From: Rossellomorea marisflavi
Lineage (GTDB): Bacteria; Bacillota; Bacilli; Bacillales; Bacillaceae_B
Direction of reading: 5' to 3'
DNA length: 64,000 nt
Assembly (NCBI RefSeq): GCF_009806575.1
Contig: NZ_CP047095.1
Coordinates: 3,972,001-4,036,000 of the forward strand
Shown here: positions 56,428-64,000 of the stretch, piece by piece
Layout: the number at the start of each line of letters is the position of its first letter
Numbering within the stretch: the stretch's first letter is position 1
Notes under the pieces: generated by a model
The model's database searches: none
Told to the model about the DNA's origin: nothing
The model's input: the letters and a program-made list of their open reading frames with translations, nothing else
Made by a program: the position numbers and the translations under genes

Positions 56428-56571
56428 TCACCCAATGCTTTGATATTGTTTATGTGAACGCTCTGTCTGTGGTGCTTCAAGAAATTCCTTGACCTCCCTC
56501 AGCGTAATCCCTGCTGTTTTTGCCTCTTTCATCAACTCTACCCATTCTTGATCCAATTCTCGATTAACCAT
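56428..56571 (-). CDS. sinI: SinI-like anti-repressor
   Basis: 47-aa antagonist of SinR. Residues 5-40 (ELDQEWVELMKEAKTAGITL, then REVKEFLEAPQ) closely match B. subtilis SinI, whose two helices displace SinR from its dimer. ATG 56571 follows GGGAGGG; longer frames start without a ribosome binding site. In B. subtilis sinI precedes sinR in tandem; here it converges on sinR across a shared terminator, so the two are transcribed independently. No perfect Spo0A box was found upstream. Confidence 0.9.
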   Translation of the reverse strand: MVNRELDQEWVELMKEAKTAGITLREVKEFLEAPQTERSHKQYQSIG

Positions 56572-56835
56572 TTCATTCCCTCCCAAAATACATGAATGTA
56601 TTTCAGGCAATCCAGCCGTCCTAGTATTCGATACGCTCCTGCTGACGGGAATCCTTGCGCATACGTCCAACCTTAGACCTGTGACTTTGCGTCCCTGCCT
56701 TTCAACAGGTTTGCCTTTATCTGATTACCTGACTGTGGATGTAATACCATTATAATCCTTATATGTGGAAGAAGATGTTGGATTTTGTCGGCTCAGTAAA
56801 ATTCTTTACCCTAAATTCCATCAAAATAACCACTT
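56572..56835. other. Intergenic region upstream of sinI
   Basis: About 260 bases. It should hold the sinI promoter; a degenerate Spo0A-like TTGTCGGC is at about 56785. No gene seen. Confidence 0.4.
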
Positions 56836-57033
56836 TTACACACTATTCAGAAAATTTTTAATTTTGTTGTTTTTCCTTGTCGAATCTACAGTCTGAGAAA
56901 TTTCCCTGAAACTTACGGGAGGTTTGACTGGAAGATCCGTCAGGTCGTATCCGCACGCAGGGCAGATCCACTCCCCGCTCTCGGCACTGCTGAAAGATGG
57001 ACGCGTACAGCGGCTACAATCTTTTTTAAACAT
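56836..57033 (-). CDS. Small zinc-ribbon protein (65 aa)
   Basis: Not named. Two CxxC knuckles are visible: CSRC at residues 6-9 and CPAC near 24-27, forming a zinc ribbon, followed by a basic C-terminus (TRKNNKIKNF). ATG 57033 follows GGGGTGAAGGTT and lies 5 bases after the LPXTG gene stop; the two are probably one transcript. Two-knuckle ribbons of this size are common as small nucleic-acid or protein-binding modules. Confidence 0.68.
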   Translation of the reverse strand: MFKKDCSRCTRPSFSSAESGEWICPACGYDLTDLPVKPPVSFREISQTVDSTRKNNKIKNFLNSV

Positions 57034-57038
57034 AACCT

Positions 57039-57701
57039 TCACCCCGTACTCTCAGATTTTCGTTTCATCAGAACATTACACGCCAGGATGATGATTCCCG
57101 TCGCCATAAGCAGACCCCCGATCAACAGCCATCGGTAAAGATCCGTTCCGGTGTTCGGCAGGAAACCTGTCGGTGAGGGTCCGCCTCCCGTAGAGACCGC
57201 CGTTCCACCGTTCGTCCCTTCAACATCCTTCAGACCCGTGTCAGGAGATAAGAATGAGGAGGCCTGCACCTGGATCTCAAATCGTGCCGCGGTTCCTTGG
57301 AACTCGTTGCCCAGCTCATAGGGCATTTTAACAATGAAGATCAGTTCATCCGCTGAGCCCTGCGCCAGCTCCCTTGCTTTGAAGGATGAGGCATCCTTCA
57401 ATTTCCCATCGAACAGAGTCGTTTTGCCACGTAGCATCGTCAAATCCAATTCGTTGTATAGAACATCCGTCTCCGATAGATTAACCACAGCAAGCGTGTA
57501 GGTGATATCTTCATCCCCATTATTTCGGACGGTAAGCGAACGTTCTACCCAGTCGCCTGGTTTTGCGTTTTCGATATTGAACAGATAAGGGCCACCTGGT
57601 TCAATTGAAATTCCCGGTCCTTCCCCATGGGCAGTCGATAGATGGAAGAACCCGAACAAAAGGGGAAAGAGAATAAAAGAGAGCAGCCGATGCTTCATCA
57701 T
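57039..57701 (-). CDS. LPXTG cell-wall-anchored protein with a TasA/CalY-like segment
   Basis: 220-aa surface protein: signal peptide (1-26, STAHG), a beta domain (about 35-150) whose PYLFNIENAKPGDWVERSLT and VRNNGDEDITYTL resemble the camelysin/TasA family of matrix fibre proteins, a Gly/Ser/Thr linker, LPNTG at about 181-185, a hydrophobic helix and the basic tail KRKSESTG. It is the expected substrate of the class D sortase gene 460 bases away on the other strand. SD AAAAAGGA precedes ATG 57701. Proximity to sinR/sinI suggests biofilm-type control, which is inferred. Confidence 0.82.
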   Translation of the reverse strand: MMKHRLLSFILFPLLFGFFHLSTAHGEGPGISIEPGGPYLFNIENAKPGDWVERSLTVRNNGDEDITYTLAVVNLSETDVLYNELDLTMLRGKTTLFDGKLKDASSFKARELAQGSADELIFIVKMPYELGNEFQGTAARFEIQVQASSFLSPDTGLKDVEGTNGGTAVSTGGGPSPTGFLPNTGTDLYRWLLIGGLLMATGIIILACNVLMKRKSESTG

Positions 57702-57946
57702 ATCCATTCCTTTTTATCAGAGATCGGAACAAAATAGATTGTTCGTTTTAATGAACACTTAAGTGTAGTATACGATTTAAAGGAACCCACTCAAAACATC
57801 ATATGAACCGATTTAGGGTAATTATTCCATTCATACCGTCTTTATACTCGTCCTCCCGCTTGTTTTCTGAATGTTTTGTACTTTATAAAAGATATATTGT
57901 TCTCTATAATGGAATCAAAAACCATAGGAGGAGTTCGATTTATGTC

Positions 57947-58168
57947 ATGGATAAGCCGAAAGGAGATTCGTATAAAGAAAAACTTGCCCATAACCGAACT
58001 GTGCCGGCAATGGATCATTTTCACGCCTTCCACCCTTTCCTGGAGACCAGCAGGAAGCCATCCGGTACAATCGGGGTTTCATTGGAGACGGAGGATTCTC
58101 CTGTTCTGTGGATTGAATTTGGCCTCTCAAAAGAGGAATTCAGCGAGCTCTTCCACGTTCATCTATGA
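57947..58168 (+). CDS. Small hypothetical protein upstream of sortase (73 aa)
   Basis: Not recognised. It overlaps the sortase start by 4 bases (ATGA). The chosen frame begins MDKPKGDSYKEKLAHNRTVP and ends EFGLSKEEFSELFHVHL, acidic with a regular composition; a competing ATG in another frame (57942) is nearer the AGGAGG SD but yields an unlikely Arg/Ser-rich product. The SD-to-start distance (about 15) is long, so translation may start at a nearby non-standard codon. A TATAAT lies about 35 bases upstream. Confidence 0.55.
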   Translation: MDKPKGDSYKEKLAHNRTVPAMDHFHAFHPFLETSRKPSGTIGVSLETEDSPVLWIEFGLSKEEFSELFHVHL

Positions 58169-58728
58169 ATAAATGGATTTCGCTCGTTGGAATTCTACTG
58201 ATTTGTACTGGCCTTGTGTATGTGGGGGCGTCCCTCTTCGGCATCCAGCATCAGAAGCACGTTCAGGGTGAATCAATGGCTGCCGCCCAAAAGGCGGTCA
58301 GTGCGGGGGCGAGTGGTCCCTCCGGAGATCGGCAGAACGGGGAGGCTATCGGAATCCTGCGCATTCCCGCTCTTGACAGGGAGGTACCCATCGTGACGGG
58401 GGCTGATGAGGATGATTTGGAAAAAGGGGTGGGCCATGTCCCCTCCACTGCCCTCCCAGGGGAAGGTGAGCGGATTTTCCTTGCTGGACACCGTGACACG
58501 GTATTCACGCAGATGGGTGAGCTGAAGCCTGGAGACGTACTGGAGATCCACATGGCTGAGGGGACCTTCACCTATGAGATGACAGACAGCTTGATCGTTG
58601 ATCAGGATGATCTGTCGGTGATGGATCCTGCGGGGGAAGAGGTGTTGACGCTATCGACCTGTTATCCCTTCGAGTACCTCTCCAGTACCGATCAGCGCTA
58701 CATCATCCATGCGCGCCCCGTCCATTGA
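58165..58728 (+). CDS. Class D sortase
   Basis: 187-aa membrane-anchored transpeptidase that cuts LPXTG-type signals and links proteins to the wall. N-terminal TM anchor (5-27), then the sortase barrel with catalytic His in LAGHRDTVF, Cys in LTLSTCYPFEY and Arg in IIHARP. The TLSTC motif and short length fit class D. ATG 58165 overlaps the preceding small gene. Its likely client is the divergent LPNTG protein at 57039. Confidence 0.9.
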   Translation: MNKWISLVGILLICTGLVYVGASLFGIQHQKHVQGESMAAAQKAVSAGASGPSGDRQNGEAIGILRIPALDREVPIVTGADEDDLEKGVGHVPSTALPGEGERIFLAGHRDTVFTQMGELKPGDVLEIHMAEGTFTYEMTDSLIVDQDDLSVMDPAGEEVLTLSTCYPFEYLSSTDQRYIIHARPVH

Positions 58729-58740
58729 TCCCTTCACATG

Positions 58741-58775
58741 AAAAAAACCGATCCATATGCGGACCGGCTTTTTGC
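58741..58775. terminator. Convergent terminator (sortase / fabZ)
   Basis: AAAACCG-TCC / GGA-CGG-TTTTT stem (one internal mismatch) with T-runs on both sides. Confidence 0.7.
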
Positions 58776-58776
58776 T

Positions 58777-59211
58777 TTATTCGCTTTTTTCTCCAAGGGC
58801 AAACATCATTTCAAGCTCGCAGGCTACTTCCCCGTCAACGGTGGCAACGCCCTTCCCTTTTCCGATGGCTCCTTTGAAGCGGACCATTTCGACTTCAAGT
58901 CTGAGCTGGTCCCCTGGTTTCACCTGACGCTTGAAGCGGCATTTGTCAATTCCAGTAAAGAAGGCCAATCTTCCTCTGTTCTCTTCCTTCTTCAGCATGG
59001 CAACGGCTCCAACCTGGGCAAGGGCCTCGACGATGAGGACACCGGGCATGACCGGGTAGTCCGGGAAGTGACCGTTGAAGAATTCTTCATTGGCCGTGAC
59101 GTTTTTGATGCCGATAGCGCTTTTCCCTTCTTCTACTTCGAGGATGCGATCTACAAGAAGAAAAGGATAGCGATGCGGGATGATGTCTTTGATTTCATTG
59201 ATATCTAACAT
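58777..59211 (-). CDS. fabZ: (3R)-hydroxyacyl-ACP dehydratase FabZ
   Basis: 144-aa hot-dog enzyme of fatty acid synthesis. Catalytic motif [21 protein letters not shown] (His about 48, Glu about 62), N-terminal [17 protein letters not shown] 59211 follows GTAGGAGGA. It lies downstream of flhP as in B. subtilis, where fabZ (ywpB) follows the same flagellar genes. Confidence 0.96.
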   Translation of the reverse strand: MLDINEIKDIIPHRYPFLLVDRILEVEEGKSAIGIKNVTANEEFFNGHFPDYPVMPGVLIVEALAQVGAVAMLKKEENRGRLAFFTGIDKCRFKRQVKPGDQLRLEVEMVRFKGAIGKGKGVATVDGEVACELEMMFALGEKSE

Positions 59212-59280
59212 GAATGGTCCTCCTACAGTGGTATGTCCCCTTTATTGTACAGAATTGACGGGGAGAATGGAATAGAACGA

Positions 59281-59316
59281 AGAAAAGGCCCGGAGCTTCA
59301 GGGGCCTTTTCTTTAT
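59281..59316. terminator. Hairpin between the EpuA-like gene and fabZ
   Basis: AAAAGGCCC / GGGCCTTTT stem with a loop of about 10 bases and T-rich flanks on both strands. It terminates the leftward flhOP transcript and leaves fabZ to its own promoter. Confidence 0.8.
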
Positions 59317-59570
59317 TTTGCTTTTTTCACGATGTCTGCAATATGCTGCCATGTTTCGGCTTTGAACACATCAGAGGCTTTTCCGTCACCGATGACGGCA
59401 TATCCAAAAACGGCTCCAAGGGCAAGAAACCCGGCGAACAGTACGAGGAATAAAAGGACGCGGAGCCAGATCGGGAAAAGGCGTACCCGTACCCATCTGG
59501 GTGCAGCCTGTTCCTCGGCTGTCTTCGTTTCTTCAGTTGGTTGCTCTTGCAACAGTTCTTTTTCGCTCAT
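59313..59570 (-). CDS. EpuA-family small membrane protein
   Basis: 85-aa protein: an acidic cytosolic N-terminus (1-25), a basic stretch (WVRVRLFPIWLR), one long membrane helix (about 36-58) and a short outer tail. It belongs to the EpuA family, often labelled 'DNA-directed RNA polymerase subunit beta' in databases by a historical error. ATG 59570 is 15 bases after flhP. Function unproven. Confidence 0.75.
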   Translation of the reverse strand: MSEKELLQEQPTEETKTAEEQAAPRWVRVRLFPIWLRVLLFLVLFAGFLALGAVFGYAVIGDGKASDVFKAETWQHIADIVKKAK

Positions 59571-59585
59571 TTGTTCAAAACTCCT

Positions 59586-60404
59586 TTAGCGTATACCGTT
59601 GACCAATCCCATCATCTGATCGGCCATAGTGATGGATCGTGTCTGGAACTGATAGGAACGCTGGACATTCAGAAGGTCCGTCATTTCCTTACCCATATCC
59701 ACATTCGATGCTTCCAGGGACTCTTGGCTGATGGAAATGCCCGTTCGCCCGGCGCCGGTCAGATTCGTCAGGACCTCGTTCCGATTCACGCCGACATCGT
59801 TCCTGAGTCCGATCAGATTGCCGCCGAGCTGTTCGAGGAACTGGGGTCTGGCAATCGTCACGATGCCAAGGTCTACGTTTTCGGTCCCCTCTGGTCCTGT
59901 GATACTCAGCACACCATTGTCGCCAAGCTCAAAGGTGGAAGCTTCACTCGAAAATGTGATGGGGTCATCATTTTCATCCAGGATAGGAAATCCGGAAGCA
60001 TTCACGAGCATGGATCGGCCGTTATCCATCGGCGTGGAGTAAAAGGCACCGTCCCGTGTATAGCGGACATCGGTCCCATCATCCACTTTGAAGAACTGGC
60101 GCTCATCCTTCAGGGCGAAGTCAAGGGACCTTCCCGTGGCCTTCAAGGTGCCCTGCGTGAGGTTCAAAGCGGTTTTGGATAGCCGTGCCCCGCTTCCCTC
60201 CCTGACGCCAAGGGGAGTGAGCCTGCCGCTTTCAAAACGGTCCACACGCTGGTTGTTCACCTGTTGGACCAATAGATCGGAAAACGTCGCTTCCCTCTTC
60301 TTATAGCCCGTCGTGTCGGCATTCGATAGGTTGTTCCCGATCAAATCCATTTGCTTTTGAAGCTGACCGAGAGTGTTTGTGGCTGTCACCATCATCCGGT
60401 TCAT
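59586..60404 (-). CDS. flhP: Flagellar rod/hook-basal body protein FlhP
   Basis: 272-aa FlgG/FlgF-type axial protein. N-terminal rod signature LGQLQKQMDLIGNNLSNADTTGYKK and C-terminal MTDLLNVQRSYQFQTRSI helix; beta core between. In B. subtilis flhP follows flhO and mbl in this order and forms part of the flagellar rod. ATG 60404 follows AAGGGGAC. Confidence 0.92.
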   Translation of the reverse strand: MNRMMVTATNTLGQLQKQMDLIGNNLSNADTTGYKKREATFSDLLVQQVNNQRVDRFESGRLTPLGVREGSGARLSKTALNLTQGTLKATGRSLDFALKDERQFFKVDDGTDVRYTRDGAFYSTPMDNGRSMLVNASGFPILDENDDPITFSSEASTFELGDNGVLSITGPEGTENVDLGIVTIARPQFLEQLGGNLIGLRNDVGVNRNEVLTNLTGAGRTGISISQESLEASNVDMGKEMTDLLNVQRSYQFQTRSITMADQMMGLVNGIR

Positions 60405-60461
60405 GATTTTGTCCCCTTTATTATAAGGTAACTCTTGGCGAATTTCATTGACAATCTTTTA

Positions 60462-61283
60462 CTACCCATTGACACGCCCGATTTCATTTGCGGCTTTGTC
60501 CATGCTTCGATCATAGGCCTGAAGGACCTTTTGATTCGCTTCGAACGCCCGATAGGAAGAAAGCATATCGGTCATGCTCCGAGACGCGTCGACGTTCGAT
60601 CGTTCGAGCTGCCCCTGGACCATGGTGAAGGTGCCTGCCTGAGCAGGGGTAAGAGCCGTTTCCGATGAGAAGAGGCCATCCCCTTCTTTCACCAGGTCTT
60701 GGGCATTTCCCGTATAGGCGATGCCCAGCGAGGACTCCTGTGCTCCGTTCACCAGGATCTCCCCATTCTCTCCGAGGGTAAACTCATCGGAATCAAGCTG
60801 GATCCGCTCTCCGTTCCCATCAAGGACATAGTGCCCGCTGTTCGTGGTGAGGAATCCGTTCCCGTTAACGGTGAAATTCCCATTTCTCGTGTATCGCTCT
60901 TCCCCGCCATCTCCTTCAACGGTGAAAAGGATGGCTCCCCCTTCATCCGGGAGGGTTCCGGTAATCAAGGCGATATCCGTGGCATTGCCCGTTTCCTGCA
61001 GGTCACCTTGAGTAAAGGTAGGGATGGTTTCCTGCATATAGACACCCGTATTCAAGCTCCCGATACTCCGGTGAAGAGGAAGGGACAATCGATTGTCGGT
61101 CGGGACCGTCGTCGAATCCATGCGTTGCATGAGCATTTCTGGGAAAGCCCGCATCGCAGCCGTATCCGCTTTATAGCCGGGCGTGTTGGCATTGGAAATA
61201 TTATTGGTCAGCATTTCGGTTTTCCGTTGCTGTGACAGCATACCGGATGCCACCGTATAGAATCCTCGAAATATAACGTCCAC
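60462..61283 (-). CDS. flhO: Flagellar rod protein FlhO
   Basis: 273-aa FlgG/FlgF-family protein: TVASGMLSQQRKTEMLTNNI and SNANTPGYK at the N-terminus, FEANQKVLQAYDRSMDKAAN at the C-terminus. The start is assigned to GTG 61283 (MDVIFRGFYT). The best SD-like stretch GAGGTGG overlaps this GTG and is better placed for an ATA codon 9 bases later, so the true start is uncertain. Followed by flhP after 57 bases. Confidence 0.9.
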   Translation of the reverse strand: MDVIFRGFYTVASGMLSQQRKTEMLTNNISNANTPGYKADTAAMRAFPEMLMQRMDSTTVPTDNRLSLPLHRSIGSLNTGVYMQETIPTFTQGDLQETGNATDIALITGTLPDEGGAILFTVEGDGGEERYTRNGNFTVNGNGFLTTNSGHYVLDGNGERIQLDSDEFTLGENGEILVNGAQESSLGIAYTGNAQDLVKEGDGLFSSETALTPAQAGTFTMVQGQLERSNVDASRSMTDMLSSYRAFEANQKVLQAYDRSMDKAANEIGRVNG

Positions 61284-61339
61284 CTCATTTCTTTCGTCTC
61301 TTCTCTTACATCGGAACCTCGCGCGACTATTTCAGTCGA

Positions 61340-62350
61340 TCAGCCTATTTTCCGGCGTGAAATTTTATCGATATTCTCAAGCATCAGACCCGTTCCGACA
61401 GCTACACAGTCCATTGGGTTCTCCGCTACAAGGACCGGTACTTTCAATTCTTCAGCAAGGAGCGTGTCCATGCCGTGAAGCAGCGCTCCTCCTCCTGTCA
61501 GGATCACACCGCGGTCGATGATATCTGCTGATAGTTCTGGCGGAGTCTTCTCCAGGACGTTCTTGGCTGCCTGGACGATGACAGATACTGATTCACGAAG
61601 CGCCCCTTCGATTTCTTTTGCCGTCACGGTCAGGGTACGTGGAAGACCTGATACCATGTCACGTCCACGGATGTCCATCTCATTCATCTCGCCTTCGCGA
61701 TTTTCGGAGAAGACCGTACCGATCTTGATCTTGATGTCTTCCGCTGTACGTTCACCGATGAGGAGCTTGTACTCGCGTTTGATGTAATTCAGGATTTCAT
61801 AATCGAATTTATCCCCTGCCATCTTGATCGACTGGCTTGTCACGATATCACCCATGGAAAGGACCGCTACATCCGTGGTTCCCCCTCCAATATCCACGAC
61901 CATATTCCCGGTCGGGTTGAAAATGTCCATGCCTGCTCCGATGGCTGCGACTTTCGGCTCTTCTTCAAGGTAGATTTTCTTACCGCCGCTCTTCTCAGCT
62001 GCTTCCTTGATGGCTTTTTGCTCTACGCTCGTGATGTTCGTCGGGCAGCAGATCAGGATGCGTGGCTTCGACATGAATCCTTTCACGTTCAGCTTATTGA
62101 TGAAATGCTTCAGCATCGCTTCTGTTACATCGAAGTCCGCTATGACTCCATCCTTAAGTGGGCGGATCGCGACGATATTCCCAGGCGTCCGGCCAACCAT
62201 GCGACGTGCTTCTTCCCCTACTGCCAATACTTTATTCGTATTCTTGTCCAATGCGACGACGGAAGGTTCGTTAAGGACGATCCCCTTCCCCTTTACATGA
62301 ATCAATACATTTGCTGTACCTAAATCGATACCGATATCTTTCGCGAACAT
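61340..62350 (-). CDS. mbl: MreB-family actin-like protein (Mbl)
   Basis: 336-aa bacterial actin. Phosphate loops DIGIDLGTANVLIHVKGKGI and VVDIGGGTTDVAVLSMG, and LTGGGALLHG near 285. MreB/Mbl filaments guide cell-wall elongation on the inner membrane face. Position downstream of spoIIID and upstream of flhO fits Mbl in B. subtilis. ATG 62350 follows AAGGGAGTCAC. Confidence 0.95.
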   Translation of the reverse strand: MFAKDIGIDLGTANVLIHVKGKGIVLNEPSVVALDKNTNKVLAVGEEARRMVGRTPGNIVAIRPLKDGVIADFDVTEAMLKHFINKLNVKGFMSKPRILICCPTNITSVEQKAIKEAAEKSGGKKIYLEEEPKVAAIGAGMDIFNPTGNMVVDIGGGTTDVAVLSMGDIVTSQSIKMAGDKFDYEILNYIKREYKLLIGERTAEDIKIKIGTVFSENREGEMNEMDIRGRDMVSGLPRTLTVTAKEIEGALRESVSVIVQAAKNVLEKTPPELSADIIDRGVILTGGGALLHGMDTLLAEELKVPVLVAENPMDCVAVGTGLMLENIDKISRRKIG

Positions 62351-62646
62351 TTAATGTGACTCCCTTCTTATCTATCAATTGATCTATGGTTTATTTCCTA
62401 TGTAGTTACGGTTTAACGTTAAGGTAAAATCTTCACCTAATTAATTATATTACCATAAACGTGTCGAAAGCAGGAGTTGTTTGTCAAAAAAATGAATTTT
62501 ATTTCATATGCCCTTCATGACCATACGGAGCAGGCAAAACGCCTTGACCCCACGCTCCTTTTCCAGCTGAAAAAACCTTTTACACGTTACCTCAGACGCA
62601 AAAATACGCCATCCGCCCTTCTTCCTGCGGGCGTGGCGCATCGGTT
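62351..62646. other. spoIIID-mbl intergenic region
   Basis: About 300 bases with the spoIIID terminator at its right end. It should hold the mbl promoter; a TGTCGAA match is at 62462-62468. No gene seen. Confidence 0.4.
62605..62640 (-). terminator. Terminator after spoIIID
   Basis: GC-rich stem (GCGCCACGCCC / GGGCGGATGGCGT, two-base bulge), followed on the minus strand by ATTTTTGCG. Confidence 0.85.
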
Positions 62647-62907
62647 TCAGCTGTGAAGTTCCTCTTTCCTGTATTTTTGCTTCGTTGCTTCTCCCCCTCT
62701 TAGGTGTCGGATCGATTTATGATAATCCAGTATCGTCTTCACTTCGTTTGCAAGCTCCGGATTGATTTCAGGCAGCCGTTCCGTTAAATCTTTGTGGACC
62801 GTACTTTTGGACACGCCAAACTCCTTCGCAATGACGCGAACGGTTTTCTTTGTCTCCACGATATACTTGCCAATCTTGATTGTTCTCTCTTTGATGTAAT
62901 CGTGCAC
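62647..62907 (-). CDS. spoIIID: Sporulation transcription factor SpoIIID
   Basis: 86-aa mother-cell DNA-binding protein. GTG 62907 is chosen: GGGGAGG lies 7 bases upstream and the protein then begins VHDYIKERTIKIGKYIVETK as in B. subtilis. HTH region VRVIAKEFGVSKSTVHKDLTERLPEINPELANEV. A weak sigma-E-like pair (CATAAC and TATACTAA) lies upstream. It confirms that the organism sporulates. Confidence 0.96.
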   Translation of the reverse strand: MHDYIKERTIKIGKYIVETKKTVRVIAKEFGVSKSTVHKDLTERLPEINPELANEVKTILDYHKSIRHLRGGEATKQKYRKEELHS

Positions 62908-63223
62908 ACCACTCGACCTCCCCAAATTGGATGTGAGAAGTGTGAAATGAGACTCGCTTCGCATGAGTGATTAGTATAAGTTACGTTGCCGTTATGGCCC
63001 GTGGTTTACAGCGTATAAACATATATGTGACTGATTCGCTATGGGATATGGACGATTCCTCACCTCAAACACTCTCTGTATTGATAGGTTTGTTTCATTT
63101 TATTAGCATTTGTCCCCATATATGCACACTTTACCGAATAAGGACAAGGTGACGTTTGAATTTTCAGAAAACCTTTTGTGGTATGCGACATATTCTGATC
63201 TATTTCCTGAGAAATAAGTCGAA
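62908..63223. other. Intergenic region spoIIID / symporter
   Basis: About 315 bases holding the spoIIID promoter. A plus-strand 61-codon frame starting at 62967 has no ribosome binding site and is not supported. Confidence 0.5.
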
Positions 63224-63249
63224 AACGCCCCCTTGAGATCAGGGGCGTT
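63224..63249 (-). terminator. Terminator of the symporter gene
   Basis: AACGCCCC / GGGGCGTT stem with TTTTCGAC on the minus-strand side. Confidence 0.85.
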
Positions 63250-63255
63250 CTGTCT

Positions 63256-64000
63256 TCATCCTTTAAAATCTACATCTTCATCGATCCATACCTCTCCATC
63301 CTTGTATGTCATCTGCTCTGGATACCTAAGGTTCTCCACTTCATCCTGAAGTTTCTGCGACGGTGCAGGGGTTAGGAGTGATACGGTGATATTGGCAATG
63401 ATCGCTGCCAGGGCCCCGAAGACGCCGGCACCTGTGTCGATGATCCCGAGGATGGTATGACCATCCCTTGCCAGGAAGATATACAGCAAGGTGACCCCCA
63501 GGCCGACAAGCATGCCTGCCACCACTCCATGGGCGTTGGAGCGCTTCCACCAGACCCCGAGCAGGAGTGCAGGGAAGAATGTTCCCGAGGCAAGAGCAAA
63601 CGCCCACGCAACGATCTGGGTGATCACACCAGGCGGATTCAATGCCACTAGACCGGCAAGGAGCGTGGCTATGACAATTGTCCAGCGGGCAACGGCCAGA
63701 CGATTTGCATCTGTTGCCCCCGGCTTCATGACCCTGTAGTAAATGTCATGGGCAAATGAAGACGAGATGGCGATGAGGAGTCCGCCTGCAGTGGAGAGGG
63801 CCGCAGCCATGGCCCCCGCTGCAACGAGACCGATGACGAATACACCCAGGTTGGCAATCTCCGGGGTGGCCATGACGACAATATCATTGGAGATGATGAT
63901 CTCCTGCCACTGAAGGATGCCGTCGCCATTTGTATCCGCCACTTGAAGCTTCCCTGTATCGACCCACGACTTCGTCCATGCAGGGAGCTCGCTGATCTTA
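63256..64000 (-). CDS. Sodium:solute symporter (ActP/YwcA-like), partial
   Basis: C-terminal 247 codons of an SSS-family transporter; the 5' end is outside the window, and the frame is open to base 64000 (KISELPAWTKSWVDTGKLQV). A soluble loop (DTNGDGILQWQEI, EF-hand-like) precedes helices such as GVFVIGLVAAGAMAAALSTAGGLLI, whose AALSTAGGLL and SSSFAHDIYYRV segments form the family's Na+ site region. Tail: KDGEVWIDEDVDFKG. Closest to the cation/acetate symporters (ActP, B. subtilis YwcA). Substrate inferred. Confidence 0.85.
   Translation of the reverse strand, partial: KISELPAWTKSWVDTGKLQVADTNGDGILQWQEIIISNDIVVMATPEIANLGVFVIGLVAAGAMAAALSTAGGLLIAISSSFAHDIYYRVMKPGATDANRLAVARWTIVIATLLAGLVALNPPGVITQIVAWAFALASGTFFPALLLGVWWKRSNAHGVVAGMLVGLGVTLLYIFLARDGHTILGIIDTGAGVFGALAAIIANITVSLLTPAPSQKLQDEVENLRYPEQMTYKDGEVWIDEDVDFKG

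Noticed and set aside
57803..57946. Longer start for the 73-aa gene before sortase
   Set aside because: The upstream part covers the promoter region and is rich in Tyr/Leu from AT-rich DNA; no SD.

Overview
The window is a 64 kb stretch of a low-GC, Gram-positive, spore-forming, flagellated bacterium of the Bacillaceae. Evidence: wall teichoic acid genes (tagA, tagB-like, tagD, tagG, tagH, tagF-like), spoIIID followed by an mbl-type mreB gene and flhO/flhP, a ywqB-ywqA pair next to ssbB and ywpF, sinR and sinI, and strong AGGAGG-type ribosome binding sites with TTG/GTG starts. Gene order around spoIIID-mbl-flhO-flhP-fabZ and ssbB-ywqAB resembles Bacillus subtilis. Most genes are close to 50% GC by eye; the PlcR-like regulator at 27.2-28.1 kb is clearly AT-richer and looks acquired.

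Layout. 1-23 kb is a cell-envelope region: a partial tagA; a polysaccharide polymerase/flippase/glycosyltransferase operon; a frameshifted LTA-synthase-type sulfatase; an SH3-repeat glucosaminidase; tagD-tagB-like; a TarS-like glycosyltransferase; a tandem TagF-like polymerase split by a poly-C frameshift; tagG-tagH; a second TagF-like polymerase; and a LysM/NlpC-P60 hydrolase. 23-29 kb holds a secreted subtilase with Ig-like repeats, a membrane protein, and a PlcR-like regulator divergent from a 39-aa peptide gene whose C-terminus resembles PapR. 29-35 kb is the complete histidine utilisation operon hutP-H-U-I-G, with a HutP-type attenuator. 35-38.5 kb has an orphan gene, a Bacillus-type intergenic repeat and a frameshifted secreted PIG-L deacetylase. 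38.8-45.4 kb is a ROK regulator, an iron/polyamine-type ABC importer and an ArgH-like lyase in one apparent operon. 45.5-50 kb contains a small gene, a cyclic-di-GMP-I riboswitch ahead of a 42-aa membrane protein, a YIP1/membrane-fusion pair and an alkaline phosphatase. 50-64 kb carries ywqB-ywqA, ssbB, ywpF, convergent sinR and sinI, an LPXTG protein divergent from a class D sortase, fabZ, flhP, flhO, mbl, spoIIID and a partial solute symporter.

Most notable are (1) the PlcR/PapR-like pair, a likely peptide quorum-sensing system in a divergent arrangement; (2) the c-di-GMP riboswitch that controls only a 42-aa membrane peptide, with two Spo0A-box matches and a palindrome in its promoter region; and (3) the ROK-ABC-ArgH-like catabolic cluster. 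Three long genes are each interrupted by an apparent single-base loss in a short homopolymer, which may be sequence error or, for the poly-C tract, phase variation. Small genes at 28291, 45597, 46102 and 54705 were found by reading the intergenic sequence directly. No rRNA, tRNA, CRISPR array or complete insertion sequence was seen.
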